This document shows positions 15,825 to 22,674 of a DNA stretch of 34,969 nucleotides, piece after piece. The notes under the pieces were generated by a model. It did no database searches, was not told where the DNA came from, and saw nothing but the letters and a program-made list of their open reading frames with translations. Position 1 is the stretch's first letter; every line of letters starts with the position of its first letter. The stretch is from RGIG1828 sp045541875 (GTDB lineage: Bacteria > Bacillota > Clostridia > UMGS1810). Position numbers and translations under genes: made by a program. The stretch covers positions 1 to 34,969 of the forward strand of contig JAZQJX010000001.1 of assembly GCA_045541875.1 (NCBI GenBank), read 5' to 3'.

Positions 15825-16709
15825 TTAACCTTTTACTGCACCGATCATTACACCCTTAACAAAGTATTTCTGGATAAAGGGGTATACAAGAAGAATCGGA
15901 ACTGTTGCAACAAGGATTGTTGCAAATTTAAGGTTTTCTGCAAGACCTGCAGAGTCTGCAGTACCTGCGGCTGCCGCCTGAGAGTCATCGTTAACAATGA
16001 GAAGTGAACGAAGAGCAAGCTGCAGAGGAACTTTGGAGTTATCACGCATATAGAGCATAGCATTGAACCATGCATTCCAGTGTCCAACTCCGTAGAAAAG
16101 AACCATTACGGATATTACGGCTTTGGAAAGAGGAATAATGATGTGCCAGAGAACGTGCATATCGTTACCGCCGTCAACCTTAACAGATTCTTCAAGGCTT
16201 CGTGGAATAGCATCAAAGTTTGTTCTCATAACTATCATATTATATACGCTTACTGCACCGGGAAGGATGAGAGCAAGAAGTGAGTTCTCGAGTCCAAGCA
16301 CTTTGGTGTATATAACGTATGTAGGAATCATACCGCCGCCAAAGTACATTGTTATGAGCATGAGCCACATAAGAAATCCTCTGATGGCAAAGTTTCTTCT
16401 TGTGAGAAGAAATGCTGCAATTGTTGTTGCGATGAGGTTTATGATTGTGCCGACAACAACAACGAAAATTGTGATTTTATATCCGTTGATGATGAGTGGG
16501 TCTGTTAAAACCTGTTTATATGCTGCAATACTGAATCCTTTTGGAAGAAGCATGAGAGATGCTGTGTTACCAACAATGTTTTTGGAAAGTGAACATGTTA
16601 TACAATACCAGAAAGGATAGAGGCAGATGATGATCATTAATGCCATTACTATTATATTGAATATATTGAAGATTTTTTCTCCAATAGACGGTTTATAAAC
16701 CATTGCCAT
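15825..16709 (-). CDS. Sugar ABC transporter permease (YtcP/LplC type)
   Basis: 294 residues with six predicted membrane helices. The cytoplasmic EAA loop reads LEESVKVDGGNDMHVLWHIIIPLSKAVI and contacts the ATPase. ATG 16709 follows AAGGAGG. It lies 18 bases after the partner permease and 57 bases before the lipoprotein gene. With these it forms a CUT1-class carbohydrate importer. Confidence 0.93.
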   Translation of the reverse strand: MAMVYKPSIGEKIFNIFNIIVMALMIIICLYPFWYCITCSLSKNIVGNTASLMLLPKGFSIAAYKQVLTDPLIINGYKITIFVVVVGTIINLIATTIAAFLLTRRNFAIRGFLMWLMLITMYFGGGMIPTYVIYTKVLGLENSLLALILPGAVSVYNMIVMRTNFDAIPRSLEESVKVDGGNDMHVLWHIIIPLSKAVISVMVLFYGVGHWNAWFNAMLYMRDNSKVPLQLALRSLLIVNDDSQAAAAGTADSAGLAENLKFATILVATVPILLVYPFIQKYFVKGVMIGAVKG

Positions 16710-16727
16710 TTCGTGTAATCCTCCTTA

Positions 16728-17690
16728 TCAGAACAAGCTGGTCTCGCCGACCTTCTTGGAAATTTTGTTTGTAATTGCAAGGAATATGATGTTAACAATT
16801 GAGGTGAACAAACCAACTGCTGATGCATATGAATAGTTGTTCATTCCTGCTTTACCAAGACCTCTTTCATATGTATATACCGCAAGAACACGGGATATGG
16901 GTTCGGTAAATGAGTTTTTGAGAAGGATTATCTTTTCATATCCTACGCTGAGTACCTGTCCCATTCTCATGATGAAGAGAATTACGATTGTTGAAGCAAT
17001 ACCGGGGATAGTGATGTGAATAAGCTGTTTCCATTTGCCGGCACCGTCAATAACTGCTGCTTCATAAAGTTCCTGATCGATGGAACTGAGAGCAGATATG
17101 TATATGATACTTCCCCAACCGATGCCCTGCCAGATACCTGTTCCAACATAGATTGTTCTGAATGCACCGGGTTCTATCATATAGTCCTTACGTGCTCCGC
17201 CGAGAAGGTGGATGAGTGATGTTACGATACCGTCTTCTTTGAAGAAACGGATAATCATACTACAGATAACGACCATAGATATGAAGTGAGGCAGATATGT
17301 AACAGTCTGAATGAGTTTCTTGTATTTGAGATTCTTGATTTCATTGAGCATCAATGCAAAAATGATTGGTGCAGGGAATGAGAAAAGAATTTCATAGAAA
17401 CTGATAAGAACTGTGTTCTTAATTACAGGCCAGAAAAGATCACTGGTGAAGAATTTGTAAAAATGCTCGAAGCCGTACATATCAGCCCAGGGACTGCCAA
17501 ATACCCCTCTTGTGAAACTGAAATCCTGGAATGAAATCAAAAGTCCGAACATCGGAAGATAACAAAACAGGATAAAATACACAATGATGGGAATCGCCAT
17601 AAGATAAAGTACGAAATTGTGTCTTATCTCATCAACGAATCTTTGCCCCAGACCGGGCTTCTTCTTTAAATTGATGGTTTGTTCTTTCAC
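16728..17690 (-). CDS. Sugar ABC transporter permease (YteP/LplB type)
   Basis: About 320 residues with six membrane helices (FVLYLMAIPIIVYFILFCYLPMFG) and the EAA loop YEAAVIDGAGKWKQLIHITIPG. The GTG at 17690 with GGAGG 8 bases upstream gives the usual family length. An in-frame ATG at 17852 would add about 54 residues with no family character. It is the first gene of the transporter operon and is divergent from an AraC regulator. Confidence 0.92.
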   Translation of the reverse strand: MKEQTINLKKKPGLGQRFVDEIRHNFVLYLMAIPIIVYFILFCYLPMFGLLISFQDFSFTRGVFGSPWADMYGFEHFYKFFTSDLFWPVIKNTVLISFYEILFSFPAPIIFALMLNEIKNLKYKKLIQTVTYLPHFISMVVICSMIIRFFKEDGIVTSLIHLLGGARKDYMIEPGAFRTIYVGTGIWQGIGWGSIIYISALSSIDQELYEAAVIDGAGKWKQLIHITIPGIASTIVILFIMRMGQVLSVGYEKIILLKNSFTEPISRVLAVYTYERGLGKAGMNNYSYASAVGLFTSIVNIIFLAITNKISKKVGETSLF

Positions 17691-17845
17691 TTTAATGTCC
17701 TCCAAATCATTAACATGTATAATATGAATCAAAAAGTGTTGAAACATATTACATATAGTGACATTTTTCGCCTGCGATAGTCCACAGTGACAAATATCAT
17801 TATTTAACACTATAATATTATATATGAATTTCTTACAAAAATCTA

Positions 17846-17874
17846 TAGACAAAACGATATTTGTGTGGTATAAT
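17846..17874 (+). promoter_or_regulatory. Promoter of the AraC regulator gene
   Basis: TAGACA (17846-17851) and TATAAT (17869-17874) with a 17-base spacer, about 45 bases upstream of ATG 17920. The 17691-17919 interval also has to hold the leftward transporter promoter, which I could not place with confidence. Confidence 0.65.
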
Positions 17875-17919
17875 ACGATACAAATGCTAATAAGTTTTTA
17901 AGGAGTTGTATTTATTTTT

Positions 17920-18735
17920 ATGTATATTAAACATAGCGCGGATTATGAACTTATACTTTCGGGGGATTTTTATATTGAATCCATATCTGCTGCACACAGA
18001 TATATTGAACCGCCAAGCACTTACATACGTTATGCAAATGAGCACAGGCACGACAGATTAGTATGTATTGTTTCAGGCAGGTGTAAGTTTGACATTTTCA
18101 ATGACCGTCCCATCATTGCAAAAGGCGGTGACATTGTATATATCCCCTATAACATTGCCTACAGAACAGAATGGATTGACGGTGAAAAGGGTGAAGTGTA
18201 TTCTGTAAACTATGTTATGAACGACCTTTCCGGTCATCAGATTACCATATTTCCTGAAATCTGTTCCTTTCAGAACTGTGACAATTTTCTTACGTCAGGA
18301 ATTTTCAAAGATTGCACAAAAACCTTTGAAAAAGAAGAAACCGGATTTATGATGAGATGTAAACTTATTCTGATGAAACTCTTATATACAATAGCCATAG
18401 GCGAAAGCACTCAGAAAAATTCCAAAATTGAAAAAGCACTTCAATATATAAACATTAATTATCTTGACGATATTTCAATTTCCGAACTTGCCTCTATGTG
18501 CAATCTCGGAGAATGTATGTTCAGAAGATGTTTTAAGGCAGAAATGGGGATGTCGCCTTTAAAGTACCGAAACAAACTCAGAATAGAAAAAGCATATGAA
18601 CTTCTTTCCAATGAGTCATATTCCATAACCGATGTGATGGATATGACGGGGTTTTATGATGCATCATATTTCAACAAGACGTTCAAAAATTATATGGGGA
18701 AAAGTCCATCCGAGTGCAGAAGATTAAAAAGGTGA
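17920..18735 (+). CDS. AraC-family regulator of the sugar transporter
   Basis: 271 residues. The N-terminal cupin-like domain has HRHDRLVCIVSGRCKFDIFNDRPIIAKGGDIVYIP, and the C-terminal AraC DNA-binding domain has ISELASMCNLGECMFRRCFKAEMGMSPLKYRNKLRIEKA and ITDVMDMTGFYDASYFNKTFKNYMGKSP. ATG 17920 follows AAGGAG. Its divergent position strongly suggests it controls the transporter operon in response to the imported sugar. Its stop is only 3 bases from the stop of the convergent FliB-like gene. Confidence 0.9.
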   Translation: MYIKHSADYELILSGDFYIESISAAHRYIEPPSTYIRYANEHRHDRLVCIVSGRCKFDIFNDRPIIAKGGDIVYIPYNIAYRTEWIDGEKGEVYSVNYVMNDLSGHQITIFPEICSFQNCDNFLTSGIFKDCTKTFEKEETGFMMRCKLILMKLLYTIAIGESTQKNSKIEKALQYININYLDDISISELASMCNLGECMFRRCFKAEMGMSPLKYRNKLRIEKAYELLSNESYSITDVMDMTGFYDASYFNKTFKNYMGKSPSECRRLKR

Positions 18736-18738
18736 CAA

Positions 18739-19680
18739 TCATATTTTTGAAGAATGAATACAAAAATCAACTTCTCCTATCATTCCCTCAGTATTTTCCT
18801 CAGAATACTCTATTTCCACAGAAAATACCCTTGCAATATCAGAAAGTAATTTGAACTCTTTGTTTTCCTGATTAAGATATATGTGAATTATAATGTTGGC
18901 ACACAAAAAGCAGAAAGAAAGACAGGTTTCCATAGAGTATCCGTCAAAAATCTTTGGCAGATGACGATATACATAATAATGAAGAATATTTTTATATGCT
19001 CTGACATCTTCCTTTTCAAACGGCATTATAAACTCTGTGGATTTTTTAAGATATTTAAAATATTTATCTCTTGACTCATCCATACATTCAAGTTCACTTA
19101 AAAAATCATACCAATATTGAGGAGACTCTCCTGATAATCGAAAAGAATACTTTTCGCTTATTCTTTTTATAATATCATAAGAAGTGTTCCCGTTTTTTAT
19201 ACACTCAAAAATCCATTGTCTTTCATCAAAGAACCTTTTTTCTTCATCACAATCAGATAAAGCATCATCGGGTCCGGAAACAGCCAAAGATGTATCATCT
19301 GCGCAAAGTATAAGACGGGTTGCCTCTTCGCAACACATTCCAAGACCTGTTTCCACTCTGGTTGAAAAGTAATTTCTGAACCTGGGATGGTCACGGCAAA
19401 TGTCACAAAGCCACCCTTCCCCCTTTTTTAATATTATGTCGCAAAGTCCGTTTCCGAGAAGAAACGGGCATTTTTTGTTTTCATCGGTTTTAAACCGGTG
19501 TCCGTCGGTGTCTGATACTATTTTTTCAGATATGTATTTTGCAAAATCGGATTCCGTTTCAGTATACATTCTGAATGTTTCATCATCTACGCCTATCTCC
19601 CACCCCACGCAACAGGTATGCTCACATTTGTCTGCCCGGCACCTGAAAGAATCATAATACGCAGGTACAACCGTTTTCAT
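18739..19680 (-). CDS. FliB-like protein (flagellin lysine-N-methylase family)
   Basis: 313 residues with the FliB-type cysteine pattern: CRADKCEHTCC at 14-24, KCPFLLGNGLCDI, and LCDICRDHPRF. These are presumed to bind an iron-sulfur cluster. In Salmonella, FliB methylates flagellin lysines, but this family is widespread in Clostridia lacking flagellar genes nearby, so the substrate here may be another surface protein. ATG 19680 follows GGAGG. It is 26 bases downstream of the alarmone synthetase gene and is probably co-transcribed with it. Confidence 0.85.
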   Translation of the reverse strand: MKTVVPAYYDSFRCRADKCEHTCCVGWEIGVDDETFRMYTETESDFAKYISEKIVSDTDGHRFKTDENKKCPFLLGNGLCDIILKKGEGWLCDICRDHPRFRNYFSTRVETGLGMCCEEATRLILCADDTSLAVSGPDDALSDCDEEKRFFDERQWIFECIKNGNTSYDIIKRISEKYSFRLSGESPQYWYDFLSELECMDESRDKYFKYLKKSTEFIMPFEKEDVRAYKNILHYYVYRHLPKIFDGYSMETCLSFCFLCANIIIHIYLNQENKEFKLLSDIARVFSVEIEYSEENTEGMIGEVDFCIHSSKI

Positions 19681-19706
19681 ATTTATCCCTCCGTAAAATC
19701 ATTGTA

Positions 19707-20399
19707 TCATTCAGATAATTTGCCAAGTTCATAATTAATCTTCTGCATTTTCTCATCTGTGGATGCAATGACCTGTGCACACAAAGCAAGTTCTTTTTCA
19801 AGTTTGTCTGCTCCTTCAAAGTCTCTTTTGTAGTGCATTTTATGTTCCAGGCTTGCCCAGAAATCCATTGCAATTGTACGCAGTTGAACTTCTACTCTCA
19901 TATTCTGCTTTCGATTGGAGAAAAAAACAGGGATTTCCACAATCATATGATAACTTCTGTATCCGTTGGGTTTGGGATTTTTTATGTAGTCTTTAATTTC
20001 AATCAAAGTTATGTCGTCCTGGTCAGAGAGCATTTTTCCTATCATATATATATCATCTATAAATGAGCAGATAACTCTGACTCCCGCAACATCATTGAGA
20101 TTTTCAAGAACGGACTCCATTGTGAGAGGCAGATTCTTTCTTTTTAGTTTATCTACAATGCTTTTTGGACTTTTGACTCTCGATTTTATCATCTCTATGG
20201 GATTACGTTTGTAGGCAACAGAAAAATCATCATTCAAAACTTCAAATTTTGTTCTTACTTCCTTTATGGCACAATTGTACATCATCATAAATTCAGAAAA
20301 ACCTTTAAACTGCTGTGTGAATGATTCATCATCAATATTTTGCAGAAACACAGGGGAATTGTTTGAAATAAAAGTTTTGTGGAGTTCTCTTTCTATCAT
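19707..20399 (-). CDS. relQ: Small alarmone synthetase (RelA/SpoT-domain, RelQ/YjbM type)
   Basis: About 230 residues holding only a (p)ppGpp synthetase domain, with no hydrolase or regulatory domain. Visible motifs include VKSPKSIVDKLKRK (nucleotide binding), NLNDVAGVRVICSF, the acceptor-site PKPNGYRSYHMIVEIP and VEVQLRTIAMDFWASLEHKMHYKR. It should transfer pyrophosphate from ATP to GDP or GTP during stress. The ATG at 20399, 9 bases after AAAGGA, is preferred because the ATG at 20408 directly abuts that site. Confidence 0.92.
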   Translation of the reverse strand: MIERELHKTFISNNSPVFLQNIDDESFTQQFKGFSEFMMMYNCAIKEVRTKFEVLNDDFSVAYKRNPIEMIKSRVKSPKSIVDKLKRKNLPLTMESVLENLNDVAGVRVICSFIDDIYMIGKMLSDQDDITLIEIKDYIKNPKPNGYRSYHMIVEIPVFFSNRKQNMRVEVQLRTIAMDFWASLEHKMHYKRDFEGADKLEKELALCAQVIASTDEKMQKINYELGKLSE

Positions 20400-20432
20400 T
20401 TGTGTCATTCCTTTTAAATTAATTTATCTATG

Positions 20433-20461
20433 ATTATACCATAAAAAACAATTTTTGTGAA
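20433..20461 (-). promoter_or_regulatory. Promoter of the relQ-fliB-like operon
   Basis: On the minus strand, TTCACA (20456-20461) and TATAAT (20433-20438) with a 17-base spacer, about 30 bases upstream of the start codon. Confidence 0.75.
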
Positions 20462-20488
20462 CACTGTTTCCAAAAAATTTACAATTAC

Positions 20489-20586
20489 AAAAAAGCAGGC
20501 TGAGCCTGCACCCAAGTCGCGAGCGTAATTTGATATACATCTTGTCTCGCGAACTAAATTCTGCGTAATTTCCTATACAGCAAAAA
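20489..20586 (-). repeat. Structured dispersed repeat, copy C
   Basis: Nearly identical to copy A. It has the hairpin GCAGGCTGAGCCTGC at 20495-20509, the TCGCGAG/CTCGCGA pair and the CTGTATAGGAAATTACGCAG end. On the minus strand it starts directly at the T-run of the terminator of the 43-residue gene and ends about 30 bases before the relQ promoter. It therefore lies between two leftward units. Confidence 0.82.
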
Positions 20587-20619
20587 GCATCAAAAGATGT
20601 GAAACACACCTTTTGATGC
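20587..20619 (-). terminator. Terminator of the Asn/Gln-rich microprotein gene
   Basis: A perfect 10-bp stem GCATCAAAAG/CTTTTGATGC, with an inner GTG/CAC pairing and a short loop, followed on the minus strand by TTTTT. It lies 20 bases after the stop codon. Confidence 0.88.
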
Positions 20620-20639
20620 CCTGAGAACAAATCTGAATA

Positions 20640-20771
20640 TCAGTTGTTATGATTTGTTTTCTGATTGTTTTGCTGATTGTTATTGTTTTGTTGATTCTGA
20701 TTATCATTTTGCTGATTGTTTTTATTATCACGTTTGTTGTTAAAATCTTTTTCGTTGTTTTTCTTTGACAT
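20640..20771 (-). CDS. 43-residue Asn/Gln-rich microprotein
   Basis: A short frame reading MSKKNNEKDFNNKRDNKNN and ending QKTNHNN, about two-thirds Asn and Gln with a basic N-terminus. Support for it being a gene: a GGAGGTG site 7 bases before ATG 20771, a strong terminator directly after the stop, and its own intergenic space. It is low complexity, has no membrane segment, signal peptide or cysteine, and is probably disordered. Small Asn/Gln-rich proteins occur among spore proteins of Firmicutes, but no family can be named. Confidence 0.75.
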   Translation of the reverse strand: MSKKNNEKDFNNKRDNKNNQQNDNQNQQNNNNQQNNQKTNHNN

Positions 20772-20840
20772 GATTAACACCTCCGGTTATATTATTTCCT
20801 TTTATTCTGACATAATACTTTGCGTTCAGTATTTTTATAC

Positions 20841-20869
20841 TTGAATTAAATAATTTATTATGTTATAAT
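20841..20869 (+). promoter_or_regulatory. Promoter of pssA-psd
   Basis: TTGAAT (20841-20846) and TATAAT (20864-20869) with a 17-base spacer, about 45 bases upstream of the pssA start codon. Confidence 0.75.
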
Positions 20870-20919
20870 TTGATTATGATATATAAAATGCATTATTACA
20901 CATCAAAGGTGGCGTAATT

Positions 20920-21570
20920 ATGATAGGTTATTACAATTATTCGGTAATTTTGACGTATTTTGGACTTTGCAGCGCAGTATTCGGTATGACCATGGCTCTA
21001 AGAGGCGATGTCAGACTGGCGCTTCTTTGTCTTATGATATGCGGCATTTGTGACATGTTTGACGGTACAATTGCAAGGAAATGCAAACGCTCAGAAGATG
21101 CTAAATCCTTTGGAATACAGATTGACTCACTTTGTGATCTTGTATGTTTCGGAGTGTTTCCGGCAATGCTTGGATATGGACTTAAGAATCTTGAGGTGAG
21201 TTGGTTTGACATTGTTGCATCTTCATTTTTTGTTCTTGCGGCAATTATAAGACTTGGTTATTTCAATGTTCAGGAAATTAACAGAGTGAATTCACAAGGC
21301 GGAAAACGCGAATATTACGAAGGACTTCCGGTAACATCTGTTGCTCTGTTGCTTCCTGTTATTTTTTTAATGGATATGTATGTCAAACCTCTTGTAACAA
21401 TAAAAATATACAGCGTTGCCCTTGTGCTTATAGGTATAGCATTTATAACCAAATTCCGTATCAGAAAACCATATATGCACGGACTTATCATTCTTGCATT
21501 TCTCGGATTGGTTGTATTTTTACTCATTTTAAACGGAGGAAATTTTGCAAATGTCAAAGCTTCTGTATAA
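20920..21570 (+). CDS. pssA: CDP-diacylglycerol-serine O-phosphatidyltransferase
   Basis: 216-residue membrane enzyme that condenses CDP-diacylglycerol and serine to phosphatidylserine. The CDP-alcohol phosphotransferase signature is visible from residue 48: DGTIAR, then GIQIDSLCD with the catalytic aspartates. The spacing between the two halves is three residues longer than in the textbook pattern, as I recall for clostridial PssA. Several hydrophobic helices follow. ATG 20920 has AAAGGTGG upstream. Its end overlaps psd, which uses the product. Confidence 0.93.
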   Translation: MIGYYNYSVILTYFGLCSAVFGMTMALRGDVRLALLCLMICGICDMFDGTIARKCKRSEDAKSFGIQIDSLCDLVCFGVFPAMLGYGLKNLEVSWFDIVASSFFVLAAIIRLGYFNVQEINRVNSQGGKREYYEGLPVTSVALLLPVIFLMDMYVKPLVTIKIYSVALVLIGIAFITKFRIRKPYMHGLIILAFLGLVVFLLILNGGNFANVKASV

Positions 21571-22366
21571 TACTGTTTTGGGAAGAATGTTTCTTAAAAT
21601 ACTCATAACACCTGCTATTTCAAAAATTGCAGGTGTTTTTATGAACAGTAAACTGTCAAAATTCTATATTAAAAGTTTTATTAAATCAAACAACATTGAT
21701 ATGTCTGAATACATACTGGAGAACTGGGACTGTTTCAACGAATTCTTCACAAGAAGACTTAAAAGCGGGAAAAGGCCTGTTGATATGCACGAAAATGTTC
21801 TCATATCCCCTTGCGACGGATATCTTACGGTTTACGACATTAATACCGATTCTCAATTTGAGATAAAAAACTCAATATATTCGTTAAAAGACCTTGTCAA
21901 AAACGAAACTCTCGCAAAGGAGTATGAAGGCGGAATCTGTCTTGTTTTCAGACTGACGCCATCTGATTATCACCGCTACATTTATCCCGATAACGGCGCA
22001 AAAGGTAAAAACTATTACATCCACGGAAAGTTCCACACTGTAAGGCCTGTTGCATTTAACCATTATCCTGTTTTTAAGACAAATTCCAGAGAATATACCA
22101 TCTTACGTACAAACAATTTTGATGACGTTATATTCATGGAAGTGGGTGCAATGCTTGTTGGTAAAATTTGCAACTACCATCAGGAACACAATTTCAGACG
22201 TGGAGAGGAAAAAGGCAGGTTTGAGTTTGGAGGATCAACTATTGTTATGATTCTGAAAAAAGACATTGCCACCATAAATCAAAGTATTCTCGGTTACCTT
22301 GAGACAAATGAAGAGTATCAAGTGAAACTCGGTGAAAAAATAGGATTCAGAACCTATGCAAACTAA
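21551..22366 (+). CDS. psd: Phosphatidylserine decarboxylase proenzyme
   Basis: 271 residues. It converts phosphatidylserine to phosphatidylethanolamine using a pyruvoyl group made by self-cleavage. The cleavage motif is GGST, with Ser 229 the predicted pyruvoyl precursor. HGKFHTVRPVAFNHYPVFKTNSRE and the preceding SPCDGYLTVYD are further family motifs. The ATG at 21551 (MSKLLYN) lies 11 bases after GGAGG; a TTG at 21545 is an alternative start. It overlaps pssA by about 20 bases and should be translationally coupled. Confidence 0.93.
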   Translation: MSKLLYNTVLGRMFLKILITPAISKIAGVFMNSKLSKFYIKSFIKSNNIDMSEYILENWDCFNEFFTRRLKSGKRPVDMHENVLISPCDGYLTVYDINTDSQFEIKNSIYSLKDLVKNETLAKEYEGGICLVFRLTPSDYHRYIYPDNGAKGKNYYIHGKFHTVRPVAFNHYPVFKTNSREYTILRTNNFDDVIFMEVGAMLVGKICNYHQEHNFRRGEEKGRFEFGGSTIVMILKKDIATINQSILGYLETNEEYQVKLGEKIGFRTYAN

Positions 22367-22368
22367 AT

Positions 22369-22449
22369 GAGAGCATATTCTGTTCCTCCGCTATGGATTT
22401 TAGTAAATTCCATTATAACGGATTGTGAACAAATATGCTCTCTTTTTTT
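22369..22449 (+). terminator. Terminator of pssA-psd
   Basis: GAGAGCATAT/ATATGCTCTC long-range stem enclosing GTTC/GAAC and inner small stems (TCCG/CGGA, ATGGA/TCCAT), then a run of seven T. The large, branched apex is unusual for a terminator. Confidence 0.8.
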
Positions 22450-22450
22450 A

Positions 22451-22478
22451 TTGTATAGGAAACTTCGTTCCTATACAA
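22451..22478. repeat. Perfect hairpin with the TGTATAGGAAA motif
   Basis: An 11-bp perfect inverted repeat (TTGTATAGGAA/TTCCTATACAA) around a 6-base loop, placed directly behind the T-run of the psd terminator. Its first arm matches the conserved beginning of the three dispersed repeats, which also sit behind terminators. Confidence 0.75.
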
Positions 22479-22496
22479 TAAAAATATTATCATATT

Positions 22497-22551
22497 GCCG
22501 TGCAAAATTTTTTGAAAAGCAAAAAAATTGCTTTTCAAAAATGCACATGGC
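22497..22551. repeat. Long AT-rich hairpin
   Basis: TTTTTGAAAAGCAA/TTGCTTTTCAAAAA stem around five A, with outer pairing GTGCA/TGCAC and GCC/GGC. No open reading frame of note lies here. Confidence 0.65.
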
Positions 22552-22553
22552 TT

Positions 22554-22613
22554 AAGAAAAGCGAATTTGCTCCGCGCTTCCGCCGCAGGCGGTGCGGCGA
22601 AGCCGCTTTTCTT
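22554..22613. repeat. GC-rich nested palindrome (REP-like)
   Basis: Outer stem AAGAAAAGCG/CGCTTTTCTT enclosing a GC-rich inner stem (GCTTCCGCCGCA pairing with TGCGGCGAAGC, one bulge). Its composition is far from the AT-rich surroundings and resembles repetitive extragenic palindromes. Confidence 0.6.
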
Positions 22614-22624
22614 GTTCTTACTTC

Positions 22625-22670
22625 TGCTCTATTTGTTGAACACCCCAACATTTATTATAGAGCATTTTTT
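22625..22670 (+). terminator. Terminator-like hairpin at the end of the intergenic array
   Basis: TGCTCTAT/ATAGAGCA stem with an inner GTTG/CAAC pair, followed by six T on the plus strand. It lies just past the stop of the leftward ConA-like gene, for which it lacks a T-run on the minus strand. On the plus strand it would end transcripts of the hairpin array. Confidence 0.6.
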
Positions 22671-22674
22671 GTTT

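Noticed and set aside
16728..17852. Longer 374-residue permease start at 17852
   Set aside because: The extra N-terminal residues have no family character and cover the regulatory region; the GTG at 17690 has a well-spaced GGAGG and gives the usual length.
22451..22613. CRISPR-like repeats
   Set aside because: The hairpins differ in sequence from each other and there are no regular spacers and no cas genes.
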